In this document: piece after piece, positions 45,275 through 58,734 of the stretch
Layout of the letters: each line of letters begins with the position of its first letter
Position numbering within the stretch: position 1 is the first letter of the stretch
Source: Dendrolimus kikuchii
Taxonomy: Eukaryota; Arthropoda; Insecta; Lepidoptera; Lasiocampidae
Direction of reading: 5' to 3'
Length of the DNA: 64,000 nucleotides
NCBI GenBank assembly: GCA_019925095.2
Contig: CM034397.1
Span: forward strand, 8,699,763-8,763,762
The notes under the pieces: generated by a model
What the model was told of the DNA's origin: nothing
Databases searched by the model: none
Seen by the model: the letters and a program-made list of their open reading frames with translations, nothing else
Position numbers and translations under genes: made by a program

Positions 45275-45960
45275 TTGCCCCTCGAACTGATTTCAAACGA
45301 GGCGTTTCTAATTGCGAACATCATAAATGCTCCTCGAGACCGGGCATGTCACAAATCAATCTGTAAATTGGGCAGACTCCAATATAACAACTATGAAGTT
45401 CAAGTGCGCGCGAAAATTAGGAGCGCCGCGGAATTGACGCACTCAACTCTATATAACATCACAGCACTAATGTCTTTATCGCACGTAAATAAAACTGTCA
45501 AGTATTTCACGAAAATTACATTGGTCGGCGTGTAATGAACGTCTGAACCCGCATTGAGCTAGCTGTCAAATCTACGAGCCGTCATAGTCGGTTGCCATGA
45601 GTGGGCCTACACACATCCGCACGTGCACGTGTACCAATAGACACAAACACACTGACAGGCTCCAGCGAAGCGAGAACGTACGGGCACCCGCACACGCGAA
45701 GCTCATGATTCATACGTGGCTCGCGCTTGTGTTGTGTCGGGTGGGAGTGCGAACATGCAGCGTGCTTTTAACGCGGCCAGACGAAATGATGCCTAACTGC
45801 AAAACGGAGCTTGGGCTACATCGGTGTTTATAAAACGGACGGTTATAAGGATGTCTATGTGTCCGATCACATGAGAGATTAACCGAACGCGTGCGAATGC
45901 ATACAATGCTGCGCCATGGATGGGCGGGAAACGCTATGGAAACATGTACAACTGTCTCAG
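45275..45960. promoter_or_regulatory. GC-rich island with overlapping E-boxes and TATA-like site
   Basis: Non-repetitive, CpG-containing DNA in an AT-rich background. CACGTGCACGTG (45620-45631) is two perfect E-boxes back to back. TTTATAAAACGG lies near 45826-45838. CTATATAACATCAC lies near 45450. No long frame is credible. It is a candidate enhancer or promoter; the evidence is compositional plus motifs. Confidence 0.35.
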
Positions 45961-48270
45961 CAATTGAAATCAATCAAATTAATCTTAAATACTAGCAATT
46001 TCAATATGACACTTTCAATTAACGCATCCATATTAACCAAAGGCCAAGATAAAAAATCACAAGCAAGTGCATACCTAGATGAGAATAAATAATAAATTAT
46101 CTAATATATTACTTACTAAAAAGAAACCAGTCTATCTTTTATAAGTGTACAATCTCAGACATTTCCAAAAAAGGGAATTCCGTACCGCAGAGTGCAGATT
46201 GAAAAAACCGGATGCAGTGTTTTAGAGAGTTTCTAAAAGGAAAGAATTAATGGCTACCCTACTAAATTTTTCTACGCAGCAAACATTTTATATAAATTGT
46301 AATGTTTTATGTATTTATATTATATTTTAAATTTAAATTACATTTTATGCTTGACCGTGTGACAACTAATTCTTTGCCAGTCACATATTTTTGCGGAAAC
46401 GTTACTGGAAGTTCGAGCCATAAAAATCAAAATATATGAAGTGGTTTTAAACAACTTATGAGTCTTAATTTTTGTAATATGTTTAATTGTTTTTGAGTTT
46501 TAATATTTATTAGAGTAGATATAAATCAAAGTGCAAGGAACTAATTTTAATTTTTGAATGTGTATTTTTTATATTAATATAATAAATTAGTTTGAAATAT
46601 CAACACAATTATTAATTTGTATAATAAATTGATTCGCCCTCTTTTTGACTTTCAAATGCGGATATTTCACGATCAATAGATATCCATCCGGTGACCTAGG
46701 TTATGACTTTCTAGATTTGCCAGATTAATCGTGTATTAAAAAGTATATTACGTAATCGTCTAAACAAGATCCGCCAAAAAGTTTGGCGCTAACAATACAC
46801 ATATACATATGTATATTATAAACAGTCCATATACGTTAACTGGAGAAGTAGAGATGGTATAGCAACTACGCTTGTCAAGGTTGATCGTCAGTTTTCACAC
46901 ATCGATAATCTTGATATGCCTTACCATCAAGCTATCAAACCTTAACATATTAGATAGATACAGATATGGTTTATTCATTCGTATCATATTAGGCGTAAAC
47001 AAAAAATGATTCTAAATGTGAAAACTCTTTTTGAAAAAAAAAAAAAATACCAAATTATTTGTTTTTTTAGAAAGTAGAATAGTCATCTCTATTAAAGTAT
47101 CAAAATATTGTTAAATGATACGGATGCCTACATCCGTAATATTAATAATAAACCCGAGGCTTCCAATGCTGTGTATAAGTTTCTCAATACTTGTAATTTG
47201 GTTTCATATATAAATTAAAAAAAAATATGATTTATTAACAAATCCCACCTACATAATAAAAATGATACTGAATATGTTGAGAAACGAGTAGAGTAAGAAC
47301 CTATCCGGTATTCTACTGGCATCCTATGCATGGATGCTAAATATTTTTGTTATTTATTCTACATCTAACATTAGGGCTAGTCTTAATTATGTAGTCACCA
47401 GTCTAATAGACGGTTATTCTTACATATTAGTAATTGTTGCCATAGAATTTAGTACACATCAAAGTAATATTCCATATAACTTTAACAAAAGACTATAGAA
47501 AACTTCCTTTACATTTTCAGCTGTCGCTTACCAACACATACATTTGTCGAGGATTATGTCGAAATGAATTAGGACTTTATGCACATCACTATTAAACTGT
47601 AAATCGTTTGTGCGACACGACACAGCAAATGATCACTGCACTAACACCAACACATTATTCGATTAGCAAATTTGAATTCGAATATCGAATTCATTTCCGA
47701 TGTTTATAACGTTTTGTAGCCGGCTGGAGCTCCTTACCTGCAACAAAAAAGAAAAAATAATTTATAACCATCCGAAACTCATAATTAGATGCATATAAAA
47801 TTTTAGGCTATATTCAAACCGAAAAAAATACAATTTATGTATTCTAGAACTGGTTATGCCCGATACTTCGTTCTAGCGGAACTTAGACGTCATATTTATA
47901 CTTCTAACTAACCTTGCAAGATATCGAAATGACAAATACATGTAAAAAGATAAAATTTCTGTTTTGATTCCGAAAATTGTCATTCAAATCCGTTGAGCTG
48001 TTTTGGAACCAATTCGTGACTAACCTTCAGACAATCAGGAACAAAACATCTAAAAACAGTCACTTAATACAGGCATGGCAGGTTTCACTTAAATTTTGAC
48101 ATTTATTTTTATTGTGTAGTCCAGTAATAGATTTGTTAATGTTTATTACTCTTAAATTACCTATTTATAAGTGGTTGATTATTTTACAATAATTTCATTT
48201 CAAGGCGAATATTATATAGTATATAATATTAGCCTAGGTTATGTATAATCTTTCTAGAGTAATTTGATTT
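45961..48270. other. AT-rich non-coding stretch
   Basis: No gene. Around 47940-48050 a weak insect repeat tail is visible (ATTCAAATCCGTTGAGCTGT). Confidence 0.4.
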
Positions 48271-48278
48271 TTAATTAA

Positions 48279-48417
48279 TTTTTTTTTTTATTGCAGGAGA
48301 TCAGTAGACAGGCAGACGGCCCACTTGATGGAAAGCGGTTACCATCGCCTATGGACATTTGCAACACCAAAGTTGCTACAAATGCGCTGCTGCTCTCTTA
48401 AAGGAGACTGGAACTGG
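48279..48417 (-). mobile_element. SINE-like family copy, 5'-truncated
   Basis: Only the poly(T), tail and the first part of the body are present, ending at GGAGACTGGAAC. TTTGATT occurs just outside both ends (about 48264 and 48422), a possible 7-bp target duplication. Very similar to young copies, so recent. Confidence 0.88.
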
Positions 48418-49020
48418 AAGTTTGATTCTGATACATTTACATTTATATAAATAGATATGTAACATGTAACATTAATTTGAAACGGAATATACATAAAAAA
48501 TATAAATAATAGGATCAATGCTGCTTGATCTACGAATGATCAATGACGCTTCAGTAGATATCTATTTTATTTAAGACCAAAATAATAAATAAAACTTGTT
48601 GTAAATTGAAAATGATGGTGTTGAAAAATTGCCAAGGTTATTGATTATGCGGAAAAACCAGTTTTGTGTAAATTTAATTTAATTAGGTATATGTTTAGCG
48701 ATTCTATACGAAGAGACCTTCTTTATAAAATCACAGTTTACTTAACATTCGTTTATTTAAAATTCGAATAAGTTATTCGCATGATCACCTGAATCCATAA
48801 TATTTGCAATTTAACAACACTATTTTTTATACATGGGGCTTTATTTGTAAGGTATAATTATTCATAATAGAGGTTTTGGTGGAAACTTTTAAAATATATA
48901 AATCCTGATTAAAGTAAATTATATAGATGATCTTAAAGTAAGAATGTTAATTGTTTAATGAAATATGATTTTTCAGGTTGACACGACCACCATTTAATTT
49001 GCATAAATGGCATACTACAA
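48418..49020. other. AT-rich non-coding stretch
   Basis: Nothing supported. Confidence 0.4.
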
Positions 49021-49054
49021 TATGGCTAAGGCCAAATAACGGCGTGACTTCAAC

Positions 49055-49390
49055 TTCAACTGATGCCCGCGACTTCTTCCCGCGTTGTATTTATTATTCC
49101 TTCATTTAAAATTTTATAGATAGCAATACCTTATAATGCTTCTTTATAGACGACATTCAATGTAAACTGATTCGGAACATGGACAAATAGGTTGTTTGCC
49201 TGACTTCACGGGAGAATTAAGTTTTTTTTTTAACTATCCCACGGGAACTCTTTAATTTTTCGAGATCAAAACTATCCTATATGTTGACCAGGGATATAAG
49301 CTACCACCATACAAAATTTCATTTAAATCGGTCCAGTTTATCGGAGATTAGCTCGTACAAAAAGAGAAACAAAAAAAATTGAAAAAATCT
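49055..49390 (+). mobile_element. Common insect repeat, diverged copy
   Basis: It starts TGATGCCCGCGACTTCTTCC and ends AAAATTTCATTTAAATCGGT, CCAGTTTATCGGAGATTAG. Same general type as 12588-12812. Confidence 0.65.
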
Positions 49391-49994
49391 AAATTAGTTC
49401 TATTTCACTTCTTACACTGATTCGGTTTTTAGCATTTTGTTTTCATTGTACAGAAATTCAACCTCTACAGTTTTATTATATGTATAGATATAGATAGATA
49501 GATATTGAACAGTTATGAATACTTCACTGACTTCACAGACTAGATCCAGAAACAAAATACACATACCGCGCCAAACCGCATTTGATAAAGAAAAAACCAT
49601 AAAGTCGTTTTTTGGACGGTACAATTAATTGACTTTAATAATTTTGATCTGAACTTTTAATCTGAAATTGTCAACAAGTCTCGGCGAGACAGAATAGTCG
49701 TTCATTATTGTCCATGCTTATCGTGATAGGAAAAAAATAATGCATGTTTTTTTCTTCAAAACGTCGTTGCCTTTATATCTCATGAACTGTGTCATATCAA
49801 GAGAGGTCAACACTACTGATAGAATAGGTCAGTGAAACTAACAACGATTCCGTATGGTCAAGTTCATTTATATCGTAAATTAGTTTTGTTTATTGCAAAT
49901 TCTCAATTGAATGGACTCATTTATCTAACGTACGCGAATTTGTATATGAGATCTGAGACGGTTCCAAAGTTCACTTTAATTCGAAACTTTAATT

Positions 49995-50600
49995 AATAAC
50001 TGGCTGCTACCCGCACTTTGTCCGCGTTTATTTTTTGTGAACTCTCCATAAAGAGTACCTCTAAAAAATCTCATAATTTCAGCCCCTATTTCATAATTTC
50101 AAGAAACATTTTGCAGTATTAATGAGACTGAGCAAAAAACCATTCTTAGTACCCCCAACATGCCTAAACCTTCCAAATGAGATGATACTCGTAGCATGAT
50201 ATTTTTAACGCCTGCTCTTTTATAAGGACATGTTATTATAATTCTTAGTAAAATAATAGGTATATCTCATCTATAAAATTTGAAATTTAAAATTTATCGT
50301 ATGCCCTAAAGACCTAAAGCGTTCGCTTTCGCAAATTCGTATGACATTTACAACTACCAGTAGGTAGGTATCTATATCCAGACGCGTATCATCAATTTCG
50401 CTAAGCGATTCTCCAAAAGCGCCCGCTGTAGGTCTCTCTGAACCTTCAAAATATCAAAATCGCCACCATGAAAATTTGAGATATAATTCTTGTTTGGATC
50501 TCTATAATCATTTAAATCCATTAAGCTGTTTTTGAGTAGATATACATATTTGCAATATACTTTTAGATCAATACACAGACAAAAATGTAAAATTGGTAAT
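49995..50600 (+). mobile_element. Common insect repeat fragments
   Basis: A start-like GGCTGCTACCCGCACTTTGT at about 50003 and a tail-like ATTTAAATCCATTAAGCTGT at about 50510 with AATACACAGACAAAAATG. Eroded copies of the same repeat class. Confidence 0.45.
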
Positions 50601-52840
50601 TTACGATTAGGAATCGTACAAATAGTAGGTTTATTTTAAATTTTGATATTTATTTTGAAGTCGCAGACAGAAATTTTAATTTTATTTATTGATGTAGCAA
50701 AATAAATTACTTAATTAATTGAATTCGACGTAAAAAGCGGTACAAATTAAATAAATTTTCAATAATGATTACAGATAATCTGCCTGATGTGATTTTTACA
50801 AAAATGATTAATTATTAAATGTAAATAAACTACTAATTTATTCACTGAGATATCCAGATCAATAACATGTTTATTGGTTTTAATATTTATTTTTATTAAA
50901 TCGTTTTTATTAAATCTCCAAGGGTAATTTAGATTACAAGTGCAATAATTGAAAAGAAAACACATTTTGTTTTGATAAAGTTGTAATTGAAAACAAAGTT
51001 GCAATTATTTTTTATTAAGCTATTAAATATTTAAAAAATAATTACTTATTGACATTTTTGATGCAGTTTAATTGAAACTTCGCTTAGGACTATAATAAAT
51101 ATATTAGAAAATTTAAAAATACTGAAAGCTCAATGAAGTGACTGTGTATAAGGCCGGTTAAAAACCGTCTCGAAAGACCATAGTCACTTATATGAGTTCT
51201 AAAATAAAAAATATTGTATGCATTCCTGTGTAATTTCATTTTAAGTTTACCCTGGATCCAAAAGAAAACGCCTGTTCCCTGTCATTACAACTTAAAAATT
51301 AGGATGCGTTCACAAACATCGAATGATACAAATATTGTAATTTAGAAATCATTAAAAGTTAGTTTTACTAAGATGTATGTTTTTCAGTTGCTGTATTTTA
51401 TTGACGGCTTTATTGATAGATGTATTTCAATATTAAAAATTTTAAATATCTGATCTATATGTGTTTTTCTCTAATAATAATAAGCTACATATAAATATTT
51501 AACTGTTTCAAACTTCACTTGTTATAAAGTGTGCATATTACAAAAATTTGAACAACTTGTTTACGAAGAAACTTAGCGGAGCATACAATTTAAAACATTT
51601 CGTAAACAATAGTTGTGTACCTTTATAAACAAATATAGATTGTATTGCGTGTTCGATAGTAAAAGTCAACGATGCGTACGAGTTTGAAAATAGTTCACTT
51701 TTTAGATAAAAACCCGTAAACATCGAGGTTATTGTATTTTTAGGATTGGAAATGGGTTGCTCGGCTTGTTTAGTTTTGTTTATTGATAATAATAAACTTG
51801 ACTTCATTTTATAAATATATAAATAATTTTAAGGGTCACTGATTCTTGTAAAATTATATCGCAAATTGTTATCTAATGTTGTTCTCATAAACTTTTATTT
51901 TAAAAAGTATTATCTATTTTGAAGAAAAAATAAATAGAAATAATATTCGTAAATTAATAGAATTTTTTAAATTAACTGACCTAAAAGACATTTTAGAAGT
52001 ATTTCTAGAAAATTAATTTAAAAAAGGTATATTTTTACATACTTTTGTTTTTTAGTGTGAAAAAATATTATACTAAAATAAAAAGAATAATAACATCTTT
52101 GTTACAATAATTGATTGATTCCTCATTTCAAAATAAAATATATGTTTTACCCACATACCTATATCTTATAATGGATACATGTTTTATTAAACGTGGCTGC
52201 TCACAACCCTGTTTGTAAGTTATTTAAGGACAGTGGTAAGTTTTTAGTAGCTCAAGCTTTTTAATAAAATTAATATTTTAACAACAAATATAGTTACTTA
52301 AAATATTGTATACTCGTTAAAGGCTCACGTAGTGTATACTGAGCCTTACAGACAAAATTATATGGAACGATTGTTAGATAAAAAGTAAACCACAACCAGT
52401 AGGCAAGTTCATTTGCTTTCATAACGTAGCAATTGTGAAATTAAGTGGACAGGCAATCATGAACGTTTCACGGCCATAAAAACATTACAGCCACTCAAGT
52501 ACGTATAATGAATATGTCAACAATTTTCCACGAGTCTCGTATGATGAATACACCGTGAAATTTTAGAAAAATATAGGCGGACCACACTTAATACACCCCA
52601 AGAGAATTATTACATTAATATATTTACCAAACACGCTCCTATTATTATGTTTTCATGTACTCGCATGCGCATAAATTAAAAAAGTTGTCAGTTTTTCTTT
52701 TGTCCCAACCCTTATTTGGTATTCATATTTAATACTATGATTATACAAAGGGACTATGCGTTTCGAAACGAAAATACTTCGTAGGTTACACGAGTAAAAC
52801 CTGTTTCAGAAACAAAGTATGCTAAAGATACAAATTGTAA
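50601..52840. other. AT-rich non-coding stretch
   Basis: No supported gene or element. Confidence 0.45.
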
Positions 52841-52844
52841 AAGA

Positions 52845-53500
52845 GGCGATCGTTCATGCAATGTTTCTTATCTGCTGTCAGATCTGTGGAGTATTATATA
52901 CTCTGTCGTTTTGAGAATAGGAACCTTAGTCGATTGACAGGGCCACACGGCGCTTCAATTATGGTCATATTGAATGAAATATGAGTTAAGTGAGGGATAT
53001 CAAAGGGCGATGCGGACCCGGGGGTTGTTTATGAAATGTGAACTTTAAAATATGTACTGCAATAGTGCACCCTTTTTTAAATTTGTACTAAACTATGAAC
53101 CGTGGCGAAATGGGGTCTCGAAAATGTCTGACATCTTTGATACACCGTTTTTTTGGGATCAATCGATATTTGGCTTAGAACAGACTATATTTAATAGATA
53201 ATTTGTGAGTATTCGGGTTGGAATTTTCGTGTTTCTTATTGCTTCCGCAACGAATTTCGTGCGACCCAAAAGTCGAAATGATTGAACCTATCGGGCATTC
53301 GCCGGCAGCGGGCCGACTCCAATTTACTTTTTCGGATTAGATACGGCGAACATAATAACATAATTGGTCTAATAACATAGCGAGCGGCGGTGCTCGCCGT
53401 GCCTTACAATTCACTTTCCAAATTGGTTCATATTTTTTTTATTTCTGCTCTGTCTAAAACTATTATGATTTATTATCAAATTTTCGTGCAGGCAAATTAC
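52845..53500. promoter_or_regulatory. Non-repetitive conserved-looking island
   Basis: Balanced composition, no repeats recognised. It includes TCTTATCTGCTGTCAGATCT, CATTCGCCGGCAGCGGGCCG and GCGAGCGGCGGTGCTCGCCG. No coding frame. It looks like a long-range enhancer region, but only composition supports this. Confidence 0.25.
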
Positions 53501-54135
53501 GGCCTTGTTTTTCGTAAATAATTGGGTCTCTCTCTAACCAACGAAATACCGGTATAGATTGACAAGGATGGAAAGAGGCCATTGTTTTCTTGGAAGCCTC
53601 GCGGCTTTACATAGTCGGGTCCTGTGGATGAGATGATTTACGTGGCCTTTTCTAATTTACTCGTACAATAATTAGGTGGATTAACATGTTTAGCACGGAT
53701 GCATATTTTTCAACGTCATATAGCTTATTAAGTGGCCAAATTCCAATTGATATATTAATATCAGCCAGGAAGCCTGCAATAAAGCAGCAGTTAAATAATA
53801 CAGGTTTCTAGACATTAAAATTAATTGATATCTGTATTCAATTAACCTACTGGCTGTACTTACTTACAAATAGTAGTGTAAGTCATACAACTTACATATT
53901 AGAATTTGACATGTCATTTCAATATGATATTAATTTATTGCGCAGTAATATTAAAATTCACTAACTACTTTAAATAAATAGTTTTAATTTAAATTTATGG
54001 GCGTATTTGTCAATTGAGATAATGTGCGAAAGCAAATTGAAATAAATGCAAATATTTTTTCTTCCGGTAAACAGGTTTGCAGTGGATTTCTATTAATAAC
54101 TATAATTTAATGAAGAAGTACAAGATACTCAATTG
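53501..54135. other. AT-rich non-coding stretch
   Basis: Nothing supported. Confidence 0.4.
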
Positions 54136-54150
54136 GCAGACGTTAAAAAA

Positions 54151-54487
54151 TACATTCATACATAACTTCACGCCAGTTCCCTTGCGGGGTAGGCATGAAC
54201 AACAGAGCGCCATTTAGGCTTATTCTTACACACCTCACTTGCTTCTTTGACATTCATAACTCTTGTCATGCACGCTCGTCTGTTCTTAAAACTCCTGACA
54301 TCACCTTCTGCTAGTACACGATCAATTTGATCATGGAAGGTGTGTCGTGGCCTTCCACGACTTCTGCATCCATCCACTTTTGCATTGTATATCTGTTTAG
54401 TCATTCTTTCATCATGCATTCTTTCCACATGCCCGAACCACCGGAGCATTCCTTTCCTTACCTTCACCCCGACACTCTCTTTCATTC
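54151..54487 (-). mobile_element. 5'-truncated RTE-type LINE with 11-bp TSD
   Basis: Same terminus as 29225-29756 but shorter. ACGTTAAAAAA is repeated at 54140-54150 and 54488-54498, directly outside both ends. Confidence 0.92.
54168..54485 (-). pseudogene. RTE-type LINE reverse-transcriptase C-terminus
   Basis: An intact frame of 105 codons, MKESVGVKVRKGMLRWFGHV .. PRHTFHDQIDRVLAEGDVRS .. AYPARELA and stop. Very close to residues 63-167 of the copy at 29244-29747, with a handful of changes. No catalytic motif remains, since the 5' part was never copied. Confidence 0.85.
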
Positions 54488-54639
54488 ACGTTAAAAAACA
54501 TTAAGAAAAACCAAAAAAGATTTTTAAATAACTTATAGCCCACGAAGTATTTCGTACCTACCCCGTGCAAACCCAAACATAGGTGTTACTATAAAGTAAA
54601 GGTCAAATATTATATAGTACCTAAGACTGGCCAAACATT

Positions 54640-55260
54640 TGCAAGTTTTGGTCGCGTAAGCTTTTAAGGCTAAGCATGCACTGTGATTATCAATACCGAA
54701 CTCATCCTTTTACAGCTTCGACCGGTTTTTATCAAATCTGATTGTGAACTTAGCTTTAGCGCCCTTACGCCCTATGCGGCTTATCGCAGTCCGGCTGGCC
54801 GTAGGCAAGAAAACTGTGTAACACTGCCATACATAAATACAATGCAACAGCTGTACTTTTCTTACTTGTTTTACACAGATTTTTCTTACTTGCGGTCAGG
54901 CGGATGGTTGACCGGACTATGGTTAGCCGCATTGTGTGTGTCCGCGTGGGCGTAACTACGCTCTAAGTCTCACGCTATTCCTACCATAAGCGTGGGGCAC
55001 ATGGGAGGAGGGTGGTTTTAGTGGAGTATTGAGTAGTCGAGTCTCCACACAAGCCGGCGATTTGACTCTGGTGCGCCCATTCGTGGGTGTCACCTCTTGT
55101 CGTTTTGGTTTAATCCCTAGTAAAGGACCCGGTAGTGTGCGAAACGCATTTCCCTCGACTCAAAAAAAAAACAACCGTATTGTGTGTATGAGCACTTCGA
55201 GACTAATGGAGTATACTCCGTCAGCGACGCAGGCGATGTAACAACGGCAGTATACGGAAA
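54640..55260. mobile_element. GC-balanced retroelement-derived block
   Basis: GGGAGGAGGGTGGTTTTAGT, GGAGTATTGAGTAGTCGAGT and CATTCGTGGGTGTCACCTCT are text that I recall from the leader regions of lepidopteran non-LTR elements. The upstream part (54690-54950) is open for 90 codons but not recognised. A poly(A)-like AAAAAAAAAC at 55162-55171 splits the block. Confidence 0.4.
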
Positions 55261-56610
55261 GCCATGACATAAGCAAAACTTAGAGGTGTATGGTCAGGCA
55301 ATAGTATATTTTAATTTTTAATGTAGCTTCAAATCGGTTCTAAACAATATAAGTCTATGTAATATTATATTTTTTTTGTGAACGACCTAACTGTATAACG
55401 CTTGTGAACCGGTCTAAAATAGTGCAACCGACAAATGTTCACGACAAGCAGTTGCATTAAACATGAGACCTGCCACCGAGTTAGATTTACAATAATTTAC
55501 ATATTTATAACAAAAACTAAATTTTCCACATATCTCTATTATATGATAAGTTATAAGTTTCTTTATTAATCTTGACCGTTGCTCCATCGTCTTTGACTGC
55601 TAAACTCTTGAAGTCCAATACAATATGTTTGGTAGTCACAGAGTGTCCATAATAAAATACTATAAAAATGTTAATTTGTATGGATAATATTTGGCTCCTT
55701 TTCACGGTCTTGAGAATGAACTGATGTACCTACATACCTATGTAATGGATAATAATATTTGAAATAGAACATATTTTATCTGAGTATAAAAAAATATTCA
55801 GGATCCGAAGATTACGCAGGCAAAGCCACGTACAAAGCTCGAGTGTTGTAAGGTACAAATTACACAAAGAACTGTAAACTGTAGAACGGGACGAATACGA
55901 GTTTCTCAGTCGTTGTAATTTCATACCTAATATGTGAATCGCAAGATACATTTTATATATTAGGATATTAAAACACCACGCTTGTTTCCAGTTCACTGAT
56001 CTATGTTTAAAAATTTCTATAAAATGTACTTAAATCTGTACGTTACTTATAAAAGTATTGAGCCGAAGCCTGCCGAGCTGAAGCTAAGGTAGGGATTTAA
56101 CTTAGAGCCCCCAACATGCTACAAGCAATTTAAAAAATCTTAGGATAATCAATAAAATAATTTTTGGTGGCTTATATGCCAGAGTTATTCAGTAGTTATA
56201 TAGCTGATACAAACGGCTGTGTCGCCGACATTCCACTCACACACACTGGCACACACAGACAGTCGCTTTTAAATTTTTATTTAGTATTTACTTTTAGAAT
56301 TTATCGATTTTCAAATCTCTGTATATGATAAATACCTGACAGATTTTTTTTTTTCAACATCTGAATCTGCCTAATCGAAAAGTTCAACGGAACAGTAAAT
56401 GAATTTTTAATTACTATATTAATATTATATTAATTAAAGGACAGACAAGTTGATGTCAAATAGCCGTTTTCATATTAAATACACAAGATGAAAACAAAAA
56501 TATTATCTAGTATAATTGTGTTTGATATTAATAAATTCGCTCTAAAACTTATAGGGCTGCAGCGCAACGTTATGTTTCAGCAGGCAAACGAAAACTTCCA
56601 AAACTTAACC
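55261..56610. other. AT-rich non-coding stretch
   Basis: Nothing supported. Confidence 0.4.
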
Positions 56611-56618
56611 AAACGTTA

Positions 56619-56945
56619 GGCCCAGTTTCCACCAAAGCAGAGAGGAGATGTGCTGCGAAGCTGGCAGGTTATTTCCACCGAAGCGGAGAGGAGAAGTGTA
56701 GCGGAGAGGAGATGTGAGCTTTGTGTAGCAGATCTTTGTGTAACACGCTTTCGGGTGTGCGAGGCGCGGGCTGTAGGCAGCCGCAGCGGGGAATGGGGCG
56801 CGCGAGCGCAGGCGCCGCCCGACCGCCCAACTACACACGTCTCCGCTCTGCCGCGCCGCTTGCTCGCTCGCGGCACAAAATTCTATACAAAAATAAGACA
56901 TCTCCTCTCGTATCCTCTCCTCTCTGTTTTGGTGGAAACCGGGCC
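56619..56945. mobile_element. 327-bp PIF/Harbinger-like MITE
   Basis: The ends GGCCCAGTTTCCACCAAAGC and, inverted, GGCCCGGTTTCCACCAAAAC pair over about 33 bp. A 3-bp TTA flanks both sides (56616-56618, 56946-56948). A TWA target and GGCCC-type ends indicate PIF/Harbinger. The interior is CpG-rich. The left side holds a second TIR-like copy (TTTCCACCGAAGCGGAGAGG at about 56671). The several open frames across it are composition artefacts. Confidence 0.88.
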
Positions 56946-58255
56946 TTATATTAAATATTCTATTGCAGAATATAATGGAATTTTACATTTTTAATAAAGA
57001 ATTCGATGTGATACATTCCGATTTTGTTTAAATGAAGTAACTAATTATGGACAACTTATCTTTCAAAGATGACTTTAATTTAGTATCCAATTACATTTAG
57101 CATGTTAAAGGAAGCAATAAAACAACAAAACGTAAATATGTTGCTTTGTAATAAAATTTAATTTAATTTTATAATCTTAACTTAAAATTTTAAGAATAAT
57201 TAAACGTGTACACTTTTATGATATAAAATACGTGTAAGATTTCGTATTTATTACATTATCTTGAAAAATGTAAATATTGTTTTTGTTTTTATTATCAAAT
57301 GATTTATATCCCGACACATTTACAATAATAAGCCTCTGGGTTTTTACGTTCTATAATAATATGACGTCTATTGTTAAGGCTAAGGGGAATATTTGAATAT
57401 TTAATTAATATTTATAAATACTATAGAAATACCGCAGTAGGCGTAGAATAGTGTCTATTTAGTACAATATTTTATATTATCTTCAATAAATATCTGTTAT
57501 CTTTGATTTTCGTAGGGTAGGTGTAAAAATAAATATCAAAGTAAACTCTATACAACTGTTCTATATAATTGTACTTATATATGGGTAAATATGATATATT
57601 CTCTTTACGTCCGTTTTAAATCACAACATTTTATACAACGACATTCAGTCATAAAATAATACTAAACTAATTTCTATTGAACTATCAGAATTTTGACACG
57701 TTTGCAAACTTAATATATGTCTAAACATTTATAATGGCTGTGTACACGAGAAGAGTAATTTATTCTAGTTGTTTACTATGGGCACAATTTTGACATAAAT
57801 CCTATTCAAGTAATGTAAAAAATAATCAGTGGTAATCAAAAGAAAGTAGAGAGATTTTATAAACTGACCTGTAAACTAACACTAGCTTAAAAATAATGTT
57901 ACATTAGAAAAGTTTTTATTTACTGTTGTGAAGTGCTTAAAGCATATAATGAAACAACACATATGCATTTTTATAAAAAATTTATTATATAATAAAAAAA
58001 AGAATAATAAAAGGTTTTATTGTTTACCCATATTAAATAGAGTGCACAACTCAAAGTATTAGTCGATTTTGTTATTGTTTTTATATTTGCTAATAATTGT
58101 CTGCCAAAAGAATTTTGGAGGAATCTTTTATACAATCTGAGGTTTGTACATTAAAAAAAGGAAATTGACAACAATACGATACTAGCAATTAATTTAAAAT
58201 TACTAACCAAATAAAATATTTTTTTGTTCTTACTACAGTCCCTCTGACTATTTAT
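56946..58255. other. AT-rich non-coding stretch
   Basis: Nothing supported. Confidence 0.45.
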
Positions 58256-58257
58256 TT

Positions 58258-58402
58258 TGTCGTAACTTGCTTCTTTTTGAAGTGATAACTTTTTCTGAGA
58301 GGGTAAACCGCTTCGTTACGTAACGAGTTACGGCGCCAGTCTGTCAGGCTTCCCTTTCTCTCACGCAAGTTATCATTTCTGTCGGGCGTCCCGAGACGCA
58401 CA
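58258..58402. repeat. Imperfect inverted repeat, probably a repeat-family unit
   Basis: AGTGATAACTTTTTCTGAGA pairs imperfectly with TCTCTCACGCAAGTTATCAT. The centre has the palindrome CGTTACGTAACG. I recall similar CGTAACTTGCTTCTTTTTGA text as a lepidopteran repeat. Confidence 0.5.
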
Positions 58403-58734
58403 CGTTTTTTTTTATATTTATTCTCTTTTTATTATGTACGAATATGTAACCAAATAATATTTTTACATAGACATAACAGAATATAATTTATTGTACAATG
58501 AAACAATATTAAATATTGAAACAATATACAGAAACGTCTTAGAATTAGTTACAAATGGCGGTCTTATTGCTGACAGCGATCTCTTCCAGACAACCTTTGG
58601 ATGGAGAGAGAAATAATAATAGAAACAATATGATGCTATATTGTAATCTTGTGTGGTCATGTAGAGAAATAAAGGCTTTTATATTTATTAAAGAGAGTAC
58701 TCGACAACCCTATTACGCCGCGTCGGCCACAGCC

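Noticed and set aside
56605..56994. Four long overlapping ORFs (77-114 codons)
   Set aside because: All lie across the Harbinger-like MITE. The Arg/Ala/Ser-rich translations come from CpG-rich repeats.
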